From: Aedes albopictus
Lineage: Eukaryota; Arthropoda; Insecta; Diptera; Culicidae
DNA: 64,000 bases
Reading direction: 5' to 3'
Assembly (NCBI RefSeq): GCF_035046485.1
Contig: NC_085138.1
Coordinates: 12,527,329 to 12,591,328, forward strand
This document shows positions 34,363 through 44,672 of the stretch, in pieces (the stretch's first letter is position 1; each line of letters opens with the position of its first letter). The translations under genes were made by a program, and so were the position numbers. A model generated the notes under the pieces. It ran no database searches and had not been told where the DNA came from. It saw only the letters and a list, made by a program, of their open reading frames with translations.

Positions 34363-34570
34363 AGTGGCTTCGTGGTCGTGCGGCTAGTGTCACCAAGCAT
34401 TTAGTCGCATCGTGCTAAGGAGCGCGGGTTCGATTCCCGCCGCAGCTGTCAGGAAAAGTTTTCGGCTGTGCCACTGGGCGTTGCATGCTAGTCCGTTGTC
34501 TAGTGTCGTGCTTCCTTCAAAGAGCGAACAGCTCACTGGAAGTACTAAACGTGTACGTGTTTAAAAAGAA
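34363..34570 (+). mobile_element. tRNA-derived SINE (Feilai-like), copy 2
   Basis: 'ggcttcgtggtcgtgcggct' A-box region, perfect B box ggttcgattcc at 34427-34437, then 'gccactgggcgttgcatg' and 'gtccgttgtctagtgtcgtg'. Same orientation as copy 1 and about 220 bases downstream of it, moderately diverged from it. Confidence 0.8.
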
Positions 34571-34801
34571 GAATCATTATGAGTCTTTGTAGTTTCAATC
34601 GTCAAACTTTTGTTTATTGTGGTCAACGTTCAGATATAAACAAATTGCTCGCGATTTCGCAAAACCAGATACCTAGCTCTAGCATAGAGGGGACAAATTA
34701 TGTCCTGATATCAAGTTCGTGCTTCAAAAAAAAAAAAAAAAAAAATTAATAATATGTTTTGATATGTTTCGATCATCTGAACATAGTTTTTGCATCAAAT
34801 C

Positions 34802-35001
34802 AAGGTACACCGGGGCAAGTTGAAACGGGTGGGGCAAGATGAAACAGCGGGCTAACATGAAGTTTTCTAATGATGATAAAGAATTTGATTACCATAACAC
34901 ATAGTTTTTTATTCAAACAATCTTTTAGCGATGGATAAATTTTGAAATTGTATTGAAATCTATTTCAAAACTGCGCGTTTCAACTTGCTCCGGTGTACCT
35001 T
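34802..35001. mobile_element. ~190-bp MITE with CACCGGGGCAAGTTGAAAC ends
   Basis: The inverted ends CACCGGGGCAAGTTGAAAC and gtttcaacttgctccggtg are flanked by TA (34806-34807, 34996-34997); the symmetry even extends a few bases beyond (aaggta/tacctt). No coding capacity. Confidence 0.7.
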
Positions 35002-35069
35002 ATATAGAAGTCAATCTCCTTAAACTTAAGCGAAAAGTCCAAAAAATAATGAAGATTTGTATTTTTTTC

Positions 35070-35335
35070 AGTAAGAAAAAATCAACTAAAAAATTCTTTC
35101 CCAACGTACATTTGAAACATTAGCCAGTTACAGTAAAAATTTCAGCTAAATCGGAGCATTGGGTATGGAAATAGAGATGTATGTAAATCGACAGCCTTGT
35201 ACGGAAAGTCGAAAAAAATTCCGCTCTACTGTAACATTTTCCTTCACGTTTTCAAACTCAGGGCATCATTCTACACTAAAAATGGTAATCAGCTTACCTA
35301 TTTCAAAAATGCTGTAAACTAGTGTTATGTCCAAT
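35070..35335 (-). repeat. dispersed repeat, inverted partner at 60966-61280
   Basis: 'ctgtaaactagtgttatg', 'gggcatcattctacac' and 'ccgctctactgtaa' at this site reappear reverse-complemented at 60975-61085. Both copies are of similar length and diverged. Family not identified. Confidence 0.6.
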
Positions 35336-35359
35336 GCTGTCATGGTAAAATAAAAAAAA

Positions 35360-35610
35360 TTGAAGAAAATTTCAAATGAATTCCTGAAAGAATTCTGAAA
35401 AAACAGATACATTTTAAGAATCAATAGATGGGTTTTCTGAAAAAAAAAATCCAGGAGGAATACCTGAAGAAACACCTGGAAACTCATGGTGGAAAACTTA
35501 ATAAAACTTCTTGAGATATTTTTATATCCTTGAGAATTCCCCTAATAAAAACAATATTTTTAATAAATTCCTGGAGGAATCCATAGAGAAAATCGCCCAG
35601 GATCGAAACC
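35360..35610. repeat. degenerate 'ggaattcctggag' repeats
   Basis: 'aatgaattcctgaaagaatt', 'aggaggaatacctgaaga', 'aaattcctggaggaatcc': same short-period family as 1-410. Confidence 0.55.
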
Positions 35611-35679
35611 TTTCAATTCGGTCCTCTGCACCACCCTGGTTGTCCAGGATCCGCCATAGGTAGTACCTCGGCTACAGCA

Positions 35680-37644
35680 CTAGGCTTCGCGACTCCGAAT
35701 CACAGAAACGACTGGTACGACGGCGAATGTGAACAGTTGAAAAACGAGAAGAATGCAGCATGGGCGAGAATGCTGCAACACCGTACGAGAGCGAATGAGG
35801 CACGTTACAAACAGGCGCGGAACAGGCAGAACTCAGTCTTCCGGATGAAGAAGCGCCAGCAGGAAGAACGTGATCGCGAAGCGATGGAAGAGCTGTACCG
35901 CGCTAAGGACACACGAAAGCTCTACGAGAAGCTGAACCGCTCGCGCAGAGGCTTTGTGCCACAAGCCGACATGTGCCGAGATAATCACGGGAATATTCTC
36001 ACGAGCGAGCGTGAGGTGGTCGAGAGGTGGCGGCAGCATTACGATGAGCACCTCAATGGCGACGTTGCAAGTACCGAAGGTGGCGTGGTAACAGATCTAG
36101 GAGTATGTGCACAGGACGAAAGACTTCCGGCCCCTGACCTTCAAGAGATTGAGGAGGAGGCCGCTGGAGCAGATCAACTACCAAGCGAGCTTCTAAAATA
36201 CGGTGGAGAAGCACTGGTGAGAGCACTACACTGGGTCATTACCAAGATTTGGGAGGAGGAAGTATTACCGGAGGAATGGATGGAAGGTATCGTGTGTCCC
36301 ATCTACAAAAAGGGCGACAAGTTGGATTGCGGGAACTACCGCGCGATCACACTACTGAGCGCTGCCTACAAGATACTCTCTCAAATTTTATGCCGCCGTC
36401 TATCACCGATTGCAAGAGAGTTCGTGGGGCAATATCAGGCTGGATTTATGGGTGAACGCGCTACAACGGACCAGATGTTCGCCATCCGCCAGGTGTTGCA
36501 GAAATGCCGCGAATACAACGTGCCCACACATCACTTGTTCATCGATTTCAAATCGGCGTATGATACAATCGATCGAGAACAGCTATGGCAGATTATGCAC
36601 GAATACGGATTCCCGGATAAACTGATACGGTTGATCAAGGCGACGATGGATCGAGTGATGTGCGTAGTTCGAGTATCAGGGACACTCTCGAGTCCCTTCG
36701 AATCTCGCAGAGGGTTACGGCAAGGTGATGGTCTTTCGTGCTTGCTGTTCAACATTGCTTTGGAGGGTGTAATAAGAAGAGCGGGGATAAACACGAGTGG
36801 GACGATTTTCACGAAGTCCGTTCAGCTGCTTGGTTTCGCCGATGATATTGATATTGCTGCTCGTAAATTTGAGACGATGGCGGAAACGTACATCCGACTA
36901 AAGAGTGAAGCCAGGCGAATCGGATTAGTCATTAATGTGTCGAAGACAAAGTACATGATGGCAAAGGGCTCCAGGGAGGAATCACCGCGCCCGCCACCTC
37001 GAATTCATATCGACGGTGATGAAATCGAGGCGGTTGAAGAATTCGTGTACTTGGGCTCACTGGTGACCGCCGACAACGACACCAGCAGAGAAATTCAGAG
37101 GCGCATTGTGGCAGGAAATCGTGCTTACTTTGGACTCCGCAGAACTCTACGATCGAACAAAGTTCGCCGTAACACGAAGTTAACCATCTACAAAACGCTG
37201 ATTAGACCGGTCGTCCTCTATGGGCACGAAACATGGACCCTACGTGCAGAGGACCAACGCGCCCTTGGAGTTTTCGAACGGAAGGTGTTGCGTACCATCT
37301 ACGGCGGAGTGCAGATGGAAGACGGGACTTGGAGAAGGCGAATGAACCACGAGCTGCATCAGCTGCTAAGAGAACCAACCATCGTCCATACCGCGAAAAT
37401 CGGGAGGCTACGGTGGACGGGTCCCGTCATCAGGATGTCGGATAGCAACCCGACTAAAATGGTTCTCGAGAGTCATCCGACCGGTACAAGAAGACGTGGA
37501 GCGCAGCGAGCTAGGTGGGTCGACCAAGTGGAGGACGATCTGCGGACCCTACGCAGAGTGCGGAACTGGAGACAAACAGCCATGGACCGAGTGGAATGGA
37601 GGCGGCTACTATGTACAGCAGAGGCCACCCAGGCCTTAGCCTGA
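35680..37644 (+). mobile_element. 5'-truncated LINE with intact reverse-transcriptase frame (RTE-like)
   Basis: The open frame runs in from about 35680 (DWYDGECEQL before the first TTG at 35737) to a stop at 37642-37644, some 650 codons without interruption. It has the reverse-transcriptase landmarks in order: PSELLKYGG, GIVCPIYKKGDKLDCGNYRAI (about 185-205), QAGFMGERATTDQ (240s), FIDFKSAYDTIDR (270s), GLRQGDGLSCLLFN (330s) and the catalytic box FADDIDIAAR (about 370). A C-terminal domain follows with RLRWTGPVIRM and a basic R/W-rich end. This layout fits the RTE group, though I could not exclude a neighbouring clade. No endonuclease domain is present, so the copy is 5' truncated and cannot move by itself. 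No target duplication was identified. Confidence 0.85.
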
Positions 37645-38039
37645 CCGGTAAGTAAGGTAACTATCATTTTCGCCTTCGATGATAGAGACCTTGAACCTTG
37701 ATGGCATGAAATGGCATGAAGAATGTTCAGCTGCTGATCGATGTAAACGATGCACCTTAAATTGCACGATTAAAATACATTTGAATGAGATTTTTAGGAT
37801 TTCGCTGTTTGTCAGCCCCTCAGCTGTTTGACAGCTCAGCCATAGTTCTAAATTCCGCCAAAGGATGATTCTACCAAAATAGGCGAGACCCTTGCATGTT
37901 GTTCAAAGTTTTGCTTGCTGCACTTTTTCAGGGCCATTTTTTCATCTCCGTGTGTTTTACTATCTAGCTAGCTCTCATGTGATACATGCTATAGAGAGTG
38001 CGTTTTAGAAATGTATACCTACCCATTTAAAAGACCGTA
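37645..38039. other. LINE 3' flank and intergenic DNA
   Basis: 'accttgaaccttgatggcat' with 'gaaatggcatgaagaatg' may be the LINE's 3' end and tail. Beyond it nothing was recognised. Confidence 0.4.
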
Positions 38040-40130
38040 ACGAGGCATATGAAACAAAAAGTTCACCTTGGAGGAAATCCTGGAGGAATTTCTGAGAAAA
38101 TACATCCTTGGAGGAAACTCTTTAGAAAGCTTCTGAGAATATTTTGCAGGAGTTCTGAATTCATGATTCCTAATGTATCCGCGAATTATTAAAAACATCC
38201 ATGGAGTATTTTTGAGAAAGTTCATGAAAGGTTTTCTAGATGAATGCTTTGAAAAATTAAGAAAATTAACTCTATAAAAAAATTGCAAGGAATTTTAGAA
38301 GTATTTTGCAACAATGTTGGAAGGTATCCATGCAAAACTTTCCTAAGGAATTCTTGGAGAAATTTCTGGAGGACATTTCAAAGTATCCCTAGCAGATTTT
38401 GTGAAAAAAATTCTGACTGAATTTAGGATTGGGGTTGATTTTTTAAAGTAAATCTACGAGGAGTTTCCAAAGAAGTCACTGAAAGAATTTCTCTGAGAAT
38501 CCCTGGGAGATTTTTTCAGGAACTCATAAAGGATTTTCTAAATGAATCCTAGGAAGGAATGCAACAAGGGTGCATGGAAGAATTATCGAAAAATCTGTGG
38601 AAGTTTTTTCAAAGTAATCCTTGAAAAAATTTGTAAAGAAATTTCTGGAGAAAAATCTGGAGATATTTCTGAATAAATTATTAGACGAATTTATAATAAA
38701 AGCCATGGGAGATTTTCTGAAAGAACCCCTCGAAAAAAAAAATTTGAAGGAGCCTCTAGGGGAATCCCTGCAGAAAATGCTCGAATGGATCTCTCATTTT
38801 TTTTTTCAAAGAGTCCCTGAAGGATTTTTTTAAGAAATCCCAGGAAGATTTTCTGACAAAATTTTCAAAAAAAAAAAATCCCTGGAGCAAAACTTCGGAG
38901 AGAGTTTGGCAATAAATCCTTGGAAAATCGTTTGAGAGAATGCTTAAAGGAATCTCCGAAGGATTTTTCGGAAAAAAAATCTAGAATAGTTCCGAAAAAA
39001 TAAGATTCTCTGAAGGATTTTCTAAAAAAAATCCTTGAGGAATTTCTGCAGAAACTCATACACAACTTTTTTACACAACTCTTTGTGAAACTTCTGGAGG
39101 AATCCATAGCGGAATTTCTGGAGAAATTGGAAGTTGCTATGGAAATTTCTAGTGAAATCCTTGGAAGTATTTCCAAAGTAGCCCCAGCACAAATTTTTGA
39201 AGCAACTTTTGAAGAGAATATTCAAAAACTCTGAAATGGTTCATTAAGGAATCTCTGAACGAATTTTTAAAGGAATCCCTGGGGAGATATTTCTAAGCAA
39301 ATCTCTGAAGATAATTCCCAAATAAATCCATGGAAGATTTTTTTGAAAGAATCCGTGATGAAATTTTAGCCGAATATGCGGACAAATTTCCAAAACAATT
39401 TTTGGGAATAATTTCTGGAGAAATTGTTGGTAGATTTTAAAAGGAATCTCCAATAGATTCTCCAAACGAACATCTAGAGAAATTTCTGAATAAATATTGA
39501 GAGGAATTTCGGAAATAATTGATAACAACTGCAATTACTCGAACAATCAACGTAATGAACTGTGGAAAATCATGGAGGAATTGGTGAAGCAATTCATGCC
39601 AGATTCCGTAAAAGAACTCTTTGTCACACTTCTGGAGAAACACATGGAAGATTTCCTGAAATAATCTGTAACATGGTGATTTGATTTGGGATGTTTTCTT
39701 CGGAGACCCTCGTATTAAAGTTGAAAATTCTGGGTTCCCTTACTTTTATTTATCATCGCAGAATTGCAACAAAAGGCGACCGAAGAGATAGCGGTACAAA
39801 CCTATACACTGCTCGTACAGGAAGATCGTTCGGCAAATACAGCACAACCAATAACGACGCTCTATCAAGTGTTTATCATGAATCTCTAAATTTCCGAAGG
39901 CATCCCTTGAGGAATTTTAGAAGCGATCCCTGGAGAAACTTCTGAATCTATTCGTAAAGGATTTTTAAGTTTTTTTTTTATTTCTTTTTATTTGTGAATT
40001 TTAACTTAGGCTAATTCTTCACACAGGATTTTTAAGTAATTCGTTAAGGACTTCCAGGAATTCGTTAAGGAATTCCAGGCATTGCTCGGAGATATTTTCA
40101 AAGCAATCCCTGAATGAATTTCTGAACTTT
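38040..40130. repeat. 2-kb tract of degenerate 'ggaattcctggag' repeats
   Basis: The longest tract of the family: near-continuous diverged copies such as 'ggaggaatttctgagaa', 'ttcttggagaaatttctgga' and 'ggaatccctggggagatat'. Long low-complexity minus-strand frames rich in Phe, Arg, Asn and Ser are repeat-derived. It is interrupted by a short unrelated insert at about 39670-39890 and a tiny retro-insert at 39970-40024. Confidence 0.7.
39970..40024 (-). mobile_element. 55-bp retrotransposon tail with 12-bp target duplication
   Basis: Flanked by the 12-base direct repeat aggatttttaag (39958-39969 and 40025-40036). On the minus strand the insert reads 'gtgtgaagaattagcctaag' ... 'aaataaaaagaaat' and a poly-A. 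A severely 5'-truncated retrotransposed 3' end. Confidence 0.75.
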
Positions 40131-40514
40131 TTGATTTTTTTGGGACATTTATGCATATAACTTTATTGTGTATGTTCATTGCTTTTGAATCATCTATACA
40201 TATTTTTGGAGACAAAAGATTTCAATCGTAACAAGCTAGCGAGAAAGTGGTTTATTCGTTATTTAGCGAAAATTACTTATATATGCCAAAAAACTCCGAC
40301 ACTTTTATCAAAAACTCAGTTTTAAGGCAGTTTTTATATGTATTGGTACATTTTGATATACAATTTAAAGAAAAATAAAATAAAAAAAATTGCTTCGATT
40401 TTATGTACAATTCGATTTTATAGACATTTCGAAACGTTTATTCGAAATATTGAGAAAACTTAGATAAATCTCACACAGAAACTGTATTCAAATGTTTGGA
40501 TTTGATGGTGTCAC
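40131..40514. other. AT-rich intergenic, nothing recognised
   Basis: Low GC, no repeats with partners and no credible frames. Confidence 0.4.
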
Positions 40515-40588
40515 AGGGTTTTGTCTAGTGGTAAAAACGGTTATTTCCTTTTTCAATAACCGTTTTTACCACTAGCCAAACCCACACA
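40515..40588. repeat. 74-bp hairpin
   Basis: 'ctagtggtaaaaacggttat' on the left is matched exactly by its reverse complement on the right, with a loop of about 9 bases near 40548. A perfect stem of over 20 bp; small foldback element. Confidence 0.8.
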
Positions 40589-40683
40589 AATAAGTAAAAG
40601 TGTTAAAGCAAAAATTTGTACAATTAAGCAAACCACACGACAAGCAGAACAGCAAAATATTTAAAGACGAAGACGACAAACCA

Positions 40684-40735
40684 TTTTCCCTTGAAAAAGG
40701 CCACACCCAATGGCCGAAACGTCGGGTAAAATAAA
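40684..40735 (+). repeat. Penelope-like element fragment, degenerate hammerhead-like motif
   Basis: 'cccttgaaaaaggcc' - loop - 'ggccgaaacgtcgg' has the stem II (aggcc/ggcc), GAAAC and GTC spacing seen in hammerhead ribozyme motifs of Penelope-like elements, but the CTGATGA core is replaced by CTTGAAA. A similar block lies on the minus strand at 50611-50653. Family assignment is from recall of the motif, not a search. Confidence 0.4.
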
Positions 40736-40739
40736 TTAG

Positions 40740-41660
40740 TAGCGTCTAATACTGAGATAGCCGCAAATTAAAGTGTACATATTCAAATGAATAATTGATA
40801 TTGGGTACAGTTGGGTCTCTTATTAGAATTTCTGTTTTCAAAAAAACCTCAAAATCATGAGTAGGTGCCAAAGTCAGCCATTGTGGCGGCCATTTTGGGA
40901 TTCTAACAAGTCTGTCCTTAAGCCCAGTTTCGTGTTCAAAAGAAATCGCTTAAGAAAGTTCTTGGCCAATTCCTGGCAGAAACTTTCTACAGTGACTGCC
41001 ATTTGAATTTTCGTTTCTTCGCAACTGCGTACTGCGATCGAAGTAGAACGGTTTCTTGAGCGATTCAGGCAATGAATTTCCCATGCATCAGGATAGGCCA
41101 AAACATTTCTTCTGAAGTGCAAACAGCCCTTAAAGGCCGATCTGGTATATAATCCAAATTAGGGTTAAATTTTACACACTGCCCCACTCGAACTTTTGCC
41201 CTACTTTATAGTTTAAGCTTGTCGTTCCTCTGGCATACTAACTACGTACCCAGCCCATCGCATTTGTTGTTCGGCTACTCTTGCTTCTCTATATCGCTCC
41301 CTGCTCCGCCGGGTCCCCAACACTAGCATCCGGTTCCTGGAAACATTCTGGCACTCTTCGTCGAATCACCCGTTCTTAGGTCGTCTTTGAGCAATGCCTA
41401 TCACCTCTCGCGCTGTCGTACTTATCGCTCTGTGGATAGACTCAGTGTTGAGATTATCGCTCTCGTTTATCTCACTTACCCGCTCGCTCAGCTTCTGGTG
41501 ATAGTAAGCTATACGTTTGCAGAAAAGCGCTGGATGTTGAAACGCATAGATTCTTAAAGTTCGACGTGGTTGATAATCGAGCTGGAACCTAACTATCTAC
41601 AAGATAGTAATCTAAATCGATGTTGATACTACTGACGCCGAAGAAGTGTCGGCCATCGCC
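40740..41660. other. intergenic, nothing recognised
   Basis: Mixed-composition spacer; short frames on both strands without domains and no paired repeat. Confidence 0.35.
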
Positions 41661-41665
41661 TTTAA

Positions 41666-41781
41666 CCCTAAAAGGGATACCTGGGGTCCATTGGACCCCA
41701 GGCGCCTTTCAGAGCTCGTCTTTGATGGAACACACTCAGCGAGGTGACGAAACTGAGGCCATGAAGGTATCCCTTTTAGGG
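41666..41781. mobile_element. TTAA-flanked MITE (piggyBac-like ends), 116 bp
   Basis: Ends CCCTAAAAGGGATACC and GGTATCCCTTTTAGGG, directly between TTAA at 41662-41665 and 41782-41785. Inside is a second small palindrome (TGGGGTCCATTGGACCCCA). Confidence 0.85.
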
Positions 41782-41875
41782 TTAAATACGGATTCCAAAT
41801 TTTGATATGTTTGTTTTTAGTTAAACCAACTTTTTTTTATGAGTTGCAACTTTCAATATCGTAGAGATCAGAGTT

Positions 41876-42121
41876 GTCTACATCGTTCTTAGGTGTCCAA
41901 CTTACCATCCTTTCCCTTTCCTCAACAGTCGCAAGGACGTGGCCAGGACAGTTCTTGATCATTGGAGGATTGCGTCAGTCTTGTATAAGAGTCAGAGATT
42001 AGTCCCAAATCTTTGTGCTTTGGTTCGGACGGGAAGGAGGCAACCCTCATAACAGCGGTCTAGGACTGTACCACCTACGAATTTGTGCGACTCGCAATGC
42101 TAATGCTAATACTAATGTTAA
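41876..42121 (+). repeat. LINE 3'-tail fragment with (AATGCT)n-type tail
   Basis: 'gtcgcaaggacgtggccagg' and 'gattagtcccaaatct' parallel the last 300 bases of the 23832-25292 insertion; the end is 'aatgctaatgctaatactaatgtt', a hexamer-type simple tail as in that copy. Only the 3' end is present. Confidence 0.55.
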
Positions 42122-42136
42122 TGCAACTTTCAATAT

Positions 42137-42213
42137 TTCTCGGATACTTATTCAAAACGACGTATCAACATAGGATCTGCGTGTATTATACGTCGTTTTG
42201 AAAAAGTATCCGA
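42137..42213. repeat. 77-bp foldback hairpin
   Basis: 'tctcggatacttattcaaaa' against 'ttttgaaaaagtatccgaga', with 'acgacgtat'/'atacgtcg' inward. Stem about 28 bp with a single mismatch; loop about 20 bases. Confidence 0.8.
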
Positions 42214-42235
42214 GATTTCCAATTTTCGCAAACTT

Positions 42236-42320
42236 AGGGACGGCCCACTGTGGAAGTGCCCATTGAACACTAAACAGAGACACAGATTGAACAAAGTCAA
42301 GAAGAAAAATATGAAAAAAA
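42236..42320 (+). repeat. short LINE 3'-end fragment
   Basis: 'ccactgtggaagtgcccatt' matches the 'aactgtggaagtgctca' block of 13796-13949 and 31047-31217, and ends 'aagaagaaaaa'. Confidence 0.5.
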
Positions 42321-42345
42321 GACGATTCATTTTTTTTTTTTTTTT

Positions 42346-43640
42346 TGTAAAATTGCGTTTATTGTCGAATTTGTTTAAATTAAATTACATCTATAAGTAA
42401 TTGATTAAACATTTACTTCAAAAGCAAATTCTAACTCCTCTATATCAATTCTATCATTGCTACTTTGAATGAAAGTGATATAAAAAAAATAGTCACGTTT
42501 TGACCACCTATCCTCAACACATCCCACAATGCGTTGAAATGGCAATGCTAATAATCGCCCGTGCAAATCAATGATCGAGAACTAATACATCATTTGATCA
42601 ATATTGCCATCGCGCCACTCGCACTCGGAGGTCATAATTTTATGTCGTGCCGGAGCAACTGACACGGTCGGTACCATATACACGCGCCACGAGCTTTAAT
42701 GAACAAATTCATTGATTTGGGCCAAGCGACACGCCTCCTGGAGACACCATTCGCGTCTGCAGTCTACAGTAGGTATGGCGAGCATAAGTGCACGAGACTG
42801 ACAACTAATTGTTTAGTTTGATGAGTACGCCGCCACGTTTGGTCCTAGATTGGATTGAACCTGCTCCTCTACTACTGTGCTGTGCATAGATCGCGATCCA
42901 CAACCGGTTCTGTAGATTTGACCAAAAACTGCATAGAGATAACGAACGCGTTACGTTCGTACCTATCTGCTGTGCAACCAAATGATCGAACAAGTACAAT
43001 TGATGAATGCTTGTCATTAGCTACAATGGAGATGGTATCGATTCTTCGCTGGCCTACCGGAGTCGAACCGTGACTTTGACCGAAGACGTGTGTTTATTTT
43101 TGGACTGTGTAGTGTTGCAAGCGCGCTGTGACCGTAATTTGCATGCGAAAAGGCTATGCAAGCGCCATCAGCAAGCTGCGTTGACCAGCAGAGCAGCCCA
43201 GCCAAAGGTGCTGATGAACGCCATCAAGGTAACGAGCGCTTCCTTCCCGGCTGAATACCGATCTACCGCGGCCAGCCGATGCACTACAACTCCTACACCT
43301 CTTTCGGTTCTGAATCGATACGCTGATATTGATATTGAAACAAATAGTTGATCGGTTGTCGTCGTTATCGCCGTTGAGGAAGGCGGTGTCGATAGAACTG
43401 GAGAATGCTCTGCCTACGAATGGTGGGAAATAACCGTATATTTTAATTGATTGCTTGGGAATTTCACAAACCAGTTCTACCTATCTGTTGCCATTTGAAA
43501 GTGTAAGAAACTGGAATCGTTTGTAGCTCATAGAATTTTAGATCACAATTTTAGAAATCAACGTAACATAAATTTGTTTTATGCAATTCAGTATCATAAT
43601 TTCTATTTTCTACTTCAGTATCATAATGAACAACTTTTCC
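42346..43640. other. intergenic with non-repetitive GC-richer island 4 (about 42520-43420)
   Basis: The core has no repeat partner and higher GC content than its surroundings. Plus-strand frames at 42855-43073 and 43007-43351 have no domains. As for the other islands, regulatory DNA is the most economical guess. The first 170 bases are a poly-T run and AT-rich sequence. Confidence 0.35.
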
Positions 43641-43644
43641 CTAC

Positions 43645-43735
43645 TGATTCATTATGCAACTGAAACGAGTTGCATAATAAAAAAAAGTTGCATAATGTTC
43701 ATAATGCAACTCATTTGAGCTGCATTATGAAAAAA
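43645..43735. repeat. cluster of alternating 'cattatgcaac' motifs
   Basis: Five copies of cattatgcaac or its reverse complement occur within 90 bases (43648, 43668, 43687, 43699, 43720), making several overlapping potential hairpins just before the 43738 foldback. Confidence 0.7.
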
Positions 43736-43737
43736 CT

Positions 43738-44672
43738 TTAGTTACAGCCACAACAATTTTTACAGACCCCTCGATTTTGGTCAAATGGTGACCCATTTAA
43801 ACCGTTATAACTCGAAAATTTCGCCTAAAACCACCGCAAAACGAAATGTTGTTGAAAAGAGGAAAGATAGAGCTACTATTTACAATTATAAATAGTTGGG
43901 TCGGCCATATTGATTTTGGCCGCCATCTTGGATTTTTATACCAAACCTTTTTTTTCACTATGATTTCCAAAATTTTTGCATCAATGGGGCACGTTCGGTG
44001 TAGTACTAGATTTGTAGTAATGAGCTGAATTTTAGTATGGTGAGAAGGTCAGTTCTCTATTTCTGTAATGAAATGGTGCAAAAAGCGTGGGTATTATGTT
44101 TTCTTGCCTAATTTGATGCTGATTGAGCAAAACTTTGAATAACTATGTTGTTTATATTGCAAGAAATGGAGAAAACAACAACACTGTTGCCCAAAGTTTT
44201 GCTCAAACAGCATTAAATTAGGCAAGGAATTATAATACCCACGCTTTTTGCGCCATTTCACTGCAGAAACGGAGAATTGACCTTCTCACCATACTAAAAT
44301 TCAGCTCATTACTACAAATATAGTACTTCACCGATCTGTCCTATTGAAAGCTGAGACATTTATCCATAACATATCAAAAAATTAGAGATGTCTTTTCTTC
44401 TTTCTAAAGTTATCTGCAGTTTTGTAAATCAAGACACGAAAAAAAGGTTTGGTACAAAAATCCTAGATGACTGCCAAAATCAATATGGTGTTTCGTCCAT
44501 ATTGATTTTGGCAGTTATCTTTTTATAATTGTAAATGGTAGCTCTATCTTCCCTCTTTTCAACAACATTTCGTTTTGAGTTGGTTTTAGGCGAAATTTTC
44601 GAGTTATAGCGGTTTAAATGGGTCACCATTTGACCAAAATCGAGGGGTTTGTAAAAATTGTTGTGGCTTTAA
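43738..44672. mobile_element. 935-bp foldback element
   Basis: Long inverted arms, about 43738-44120 and 44182-44672, share many blocks: 'gccacaacaatttttaca', 'cccctcgattttggtcaaat', 'ggtgacccatttaaacc', 'ttctcaccatactaaaattc' and 'gcgtgggtattat'. Only about 60 bases separate the arms. No coding capacity. Outer ends read 'ttagttacagcc' and 'ggctttaactaa'. A transcript across it would form a long double-stranded RNA. Confidence 0.85.

Noticed and set aside
42855..43351. Overlapping plus-strand frames in GC-rich island 4
   Set aside because: No domain, no consistent frame and no splice structure; chance frames in a GC-richer region.
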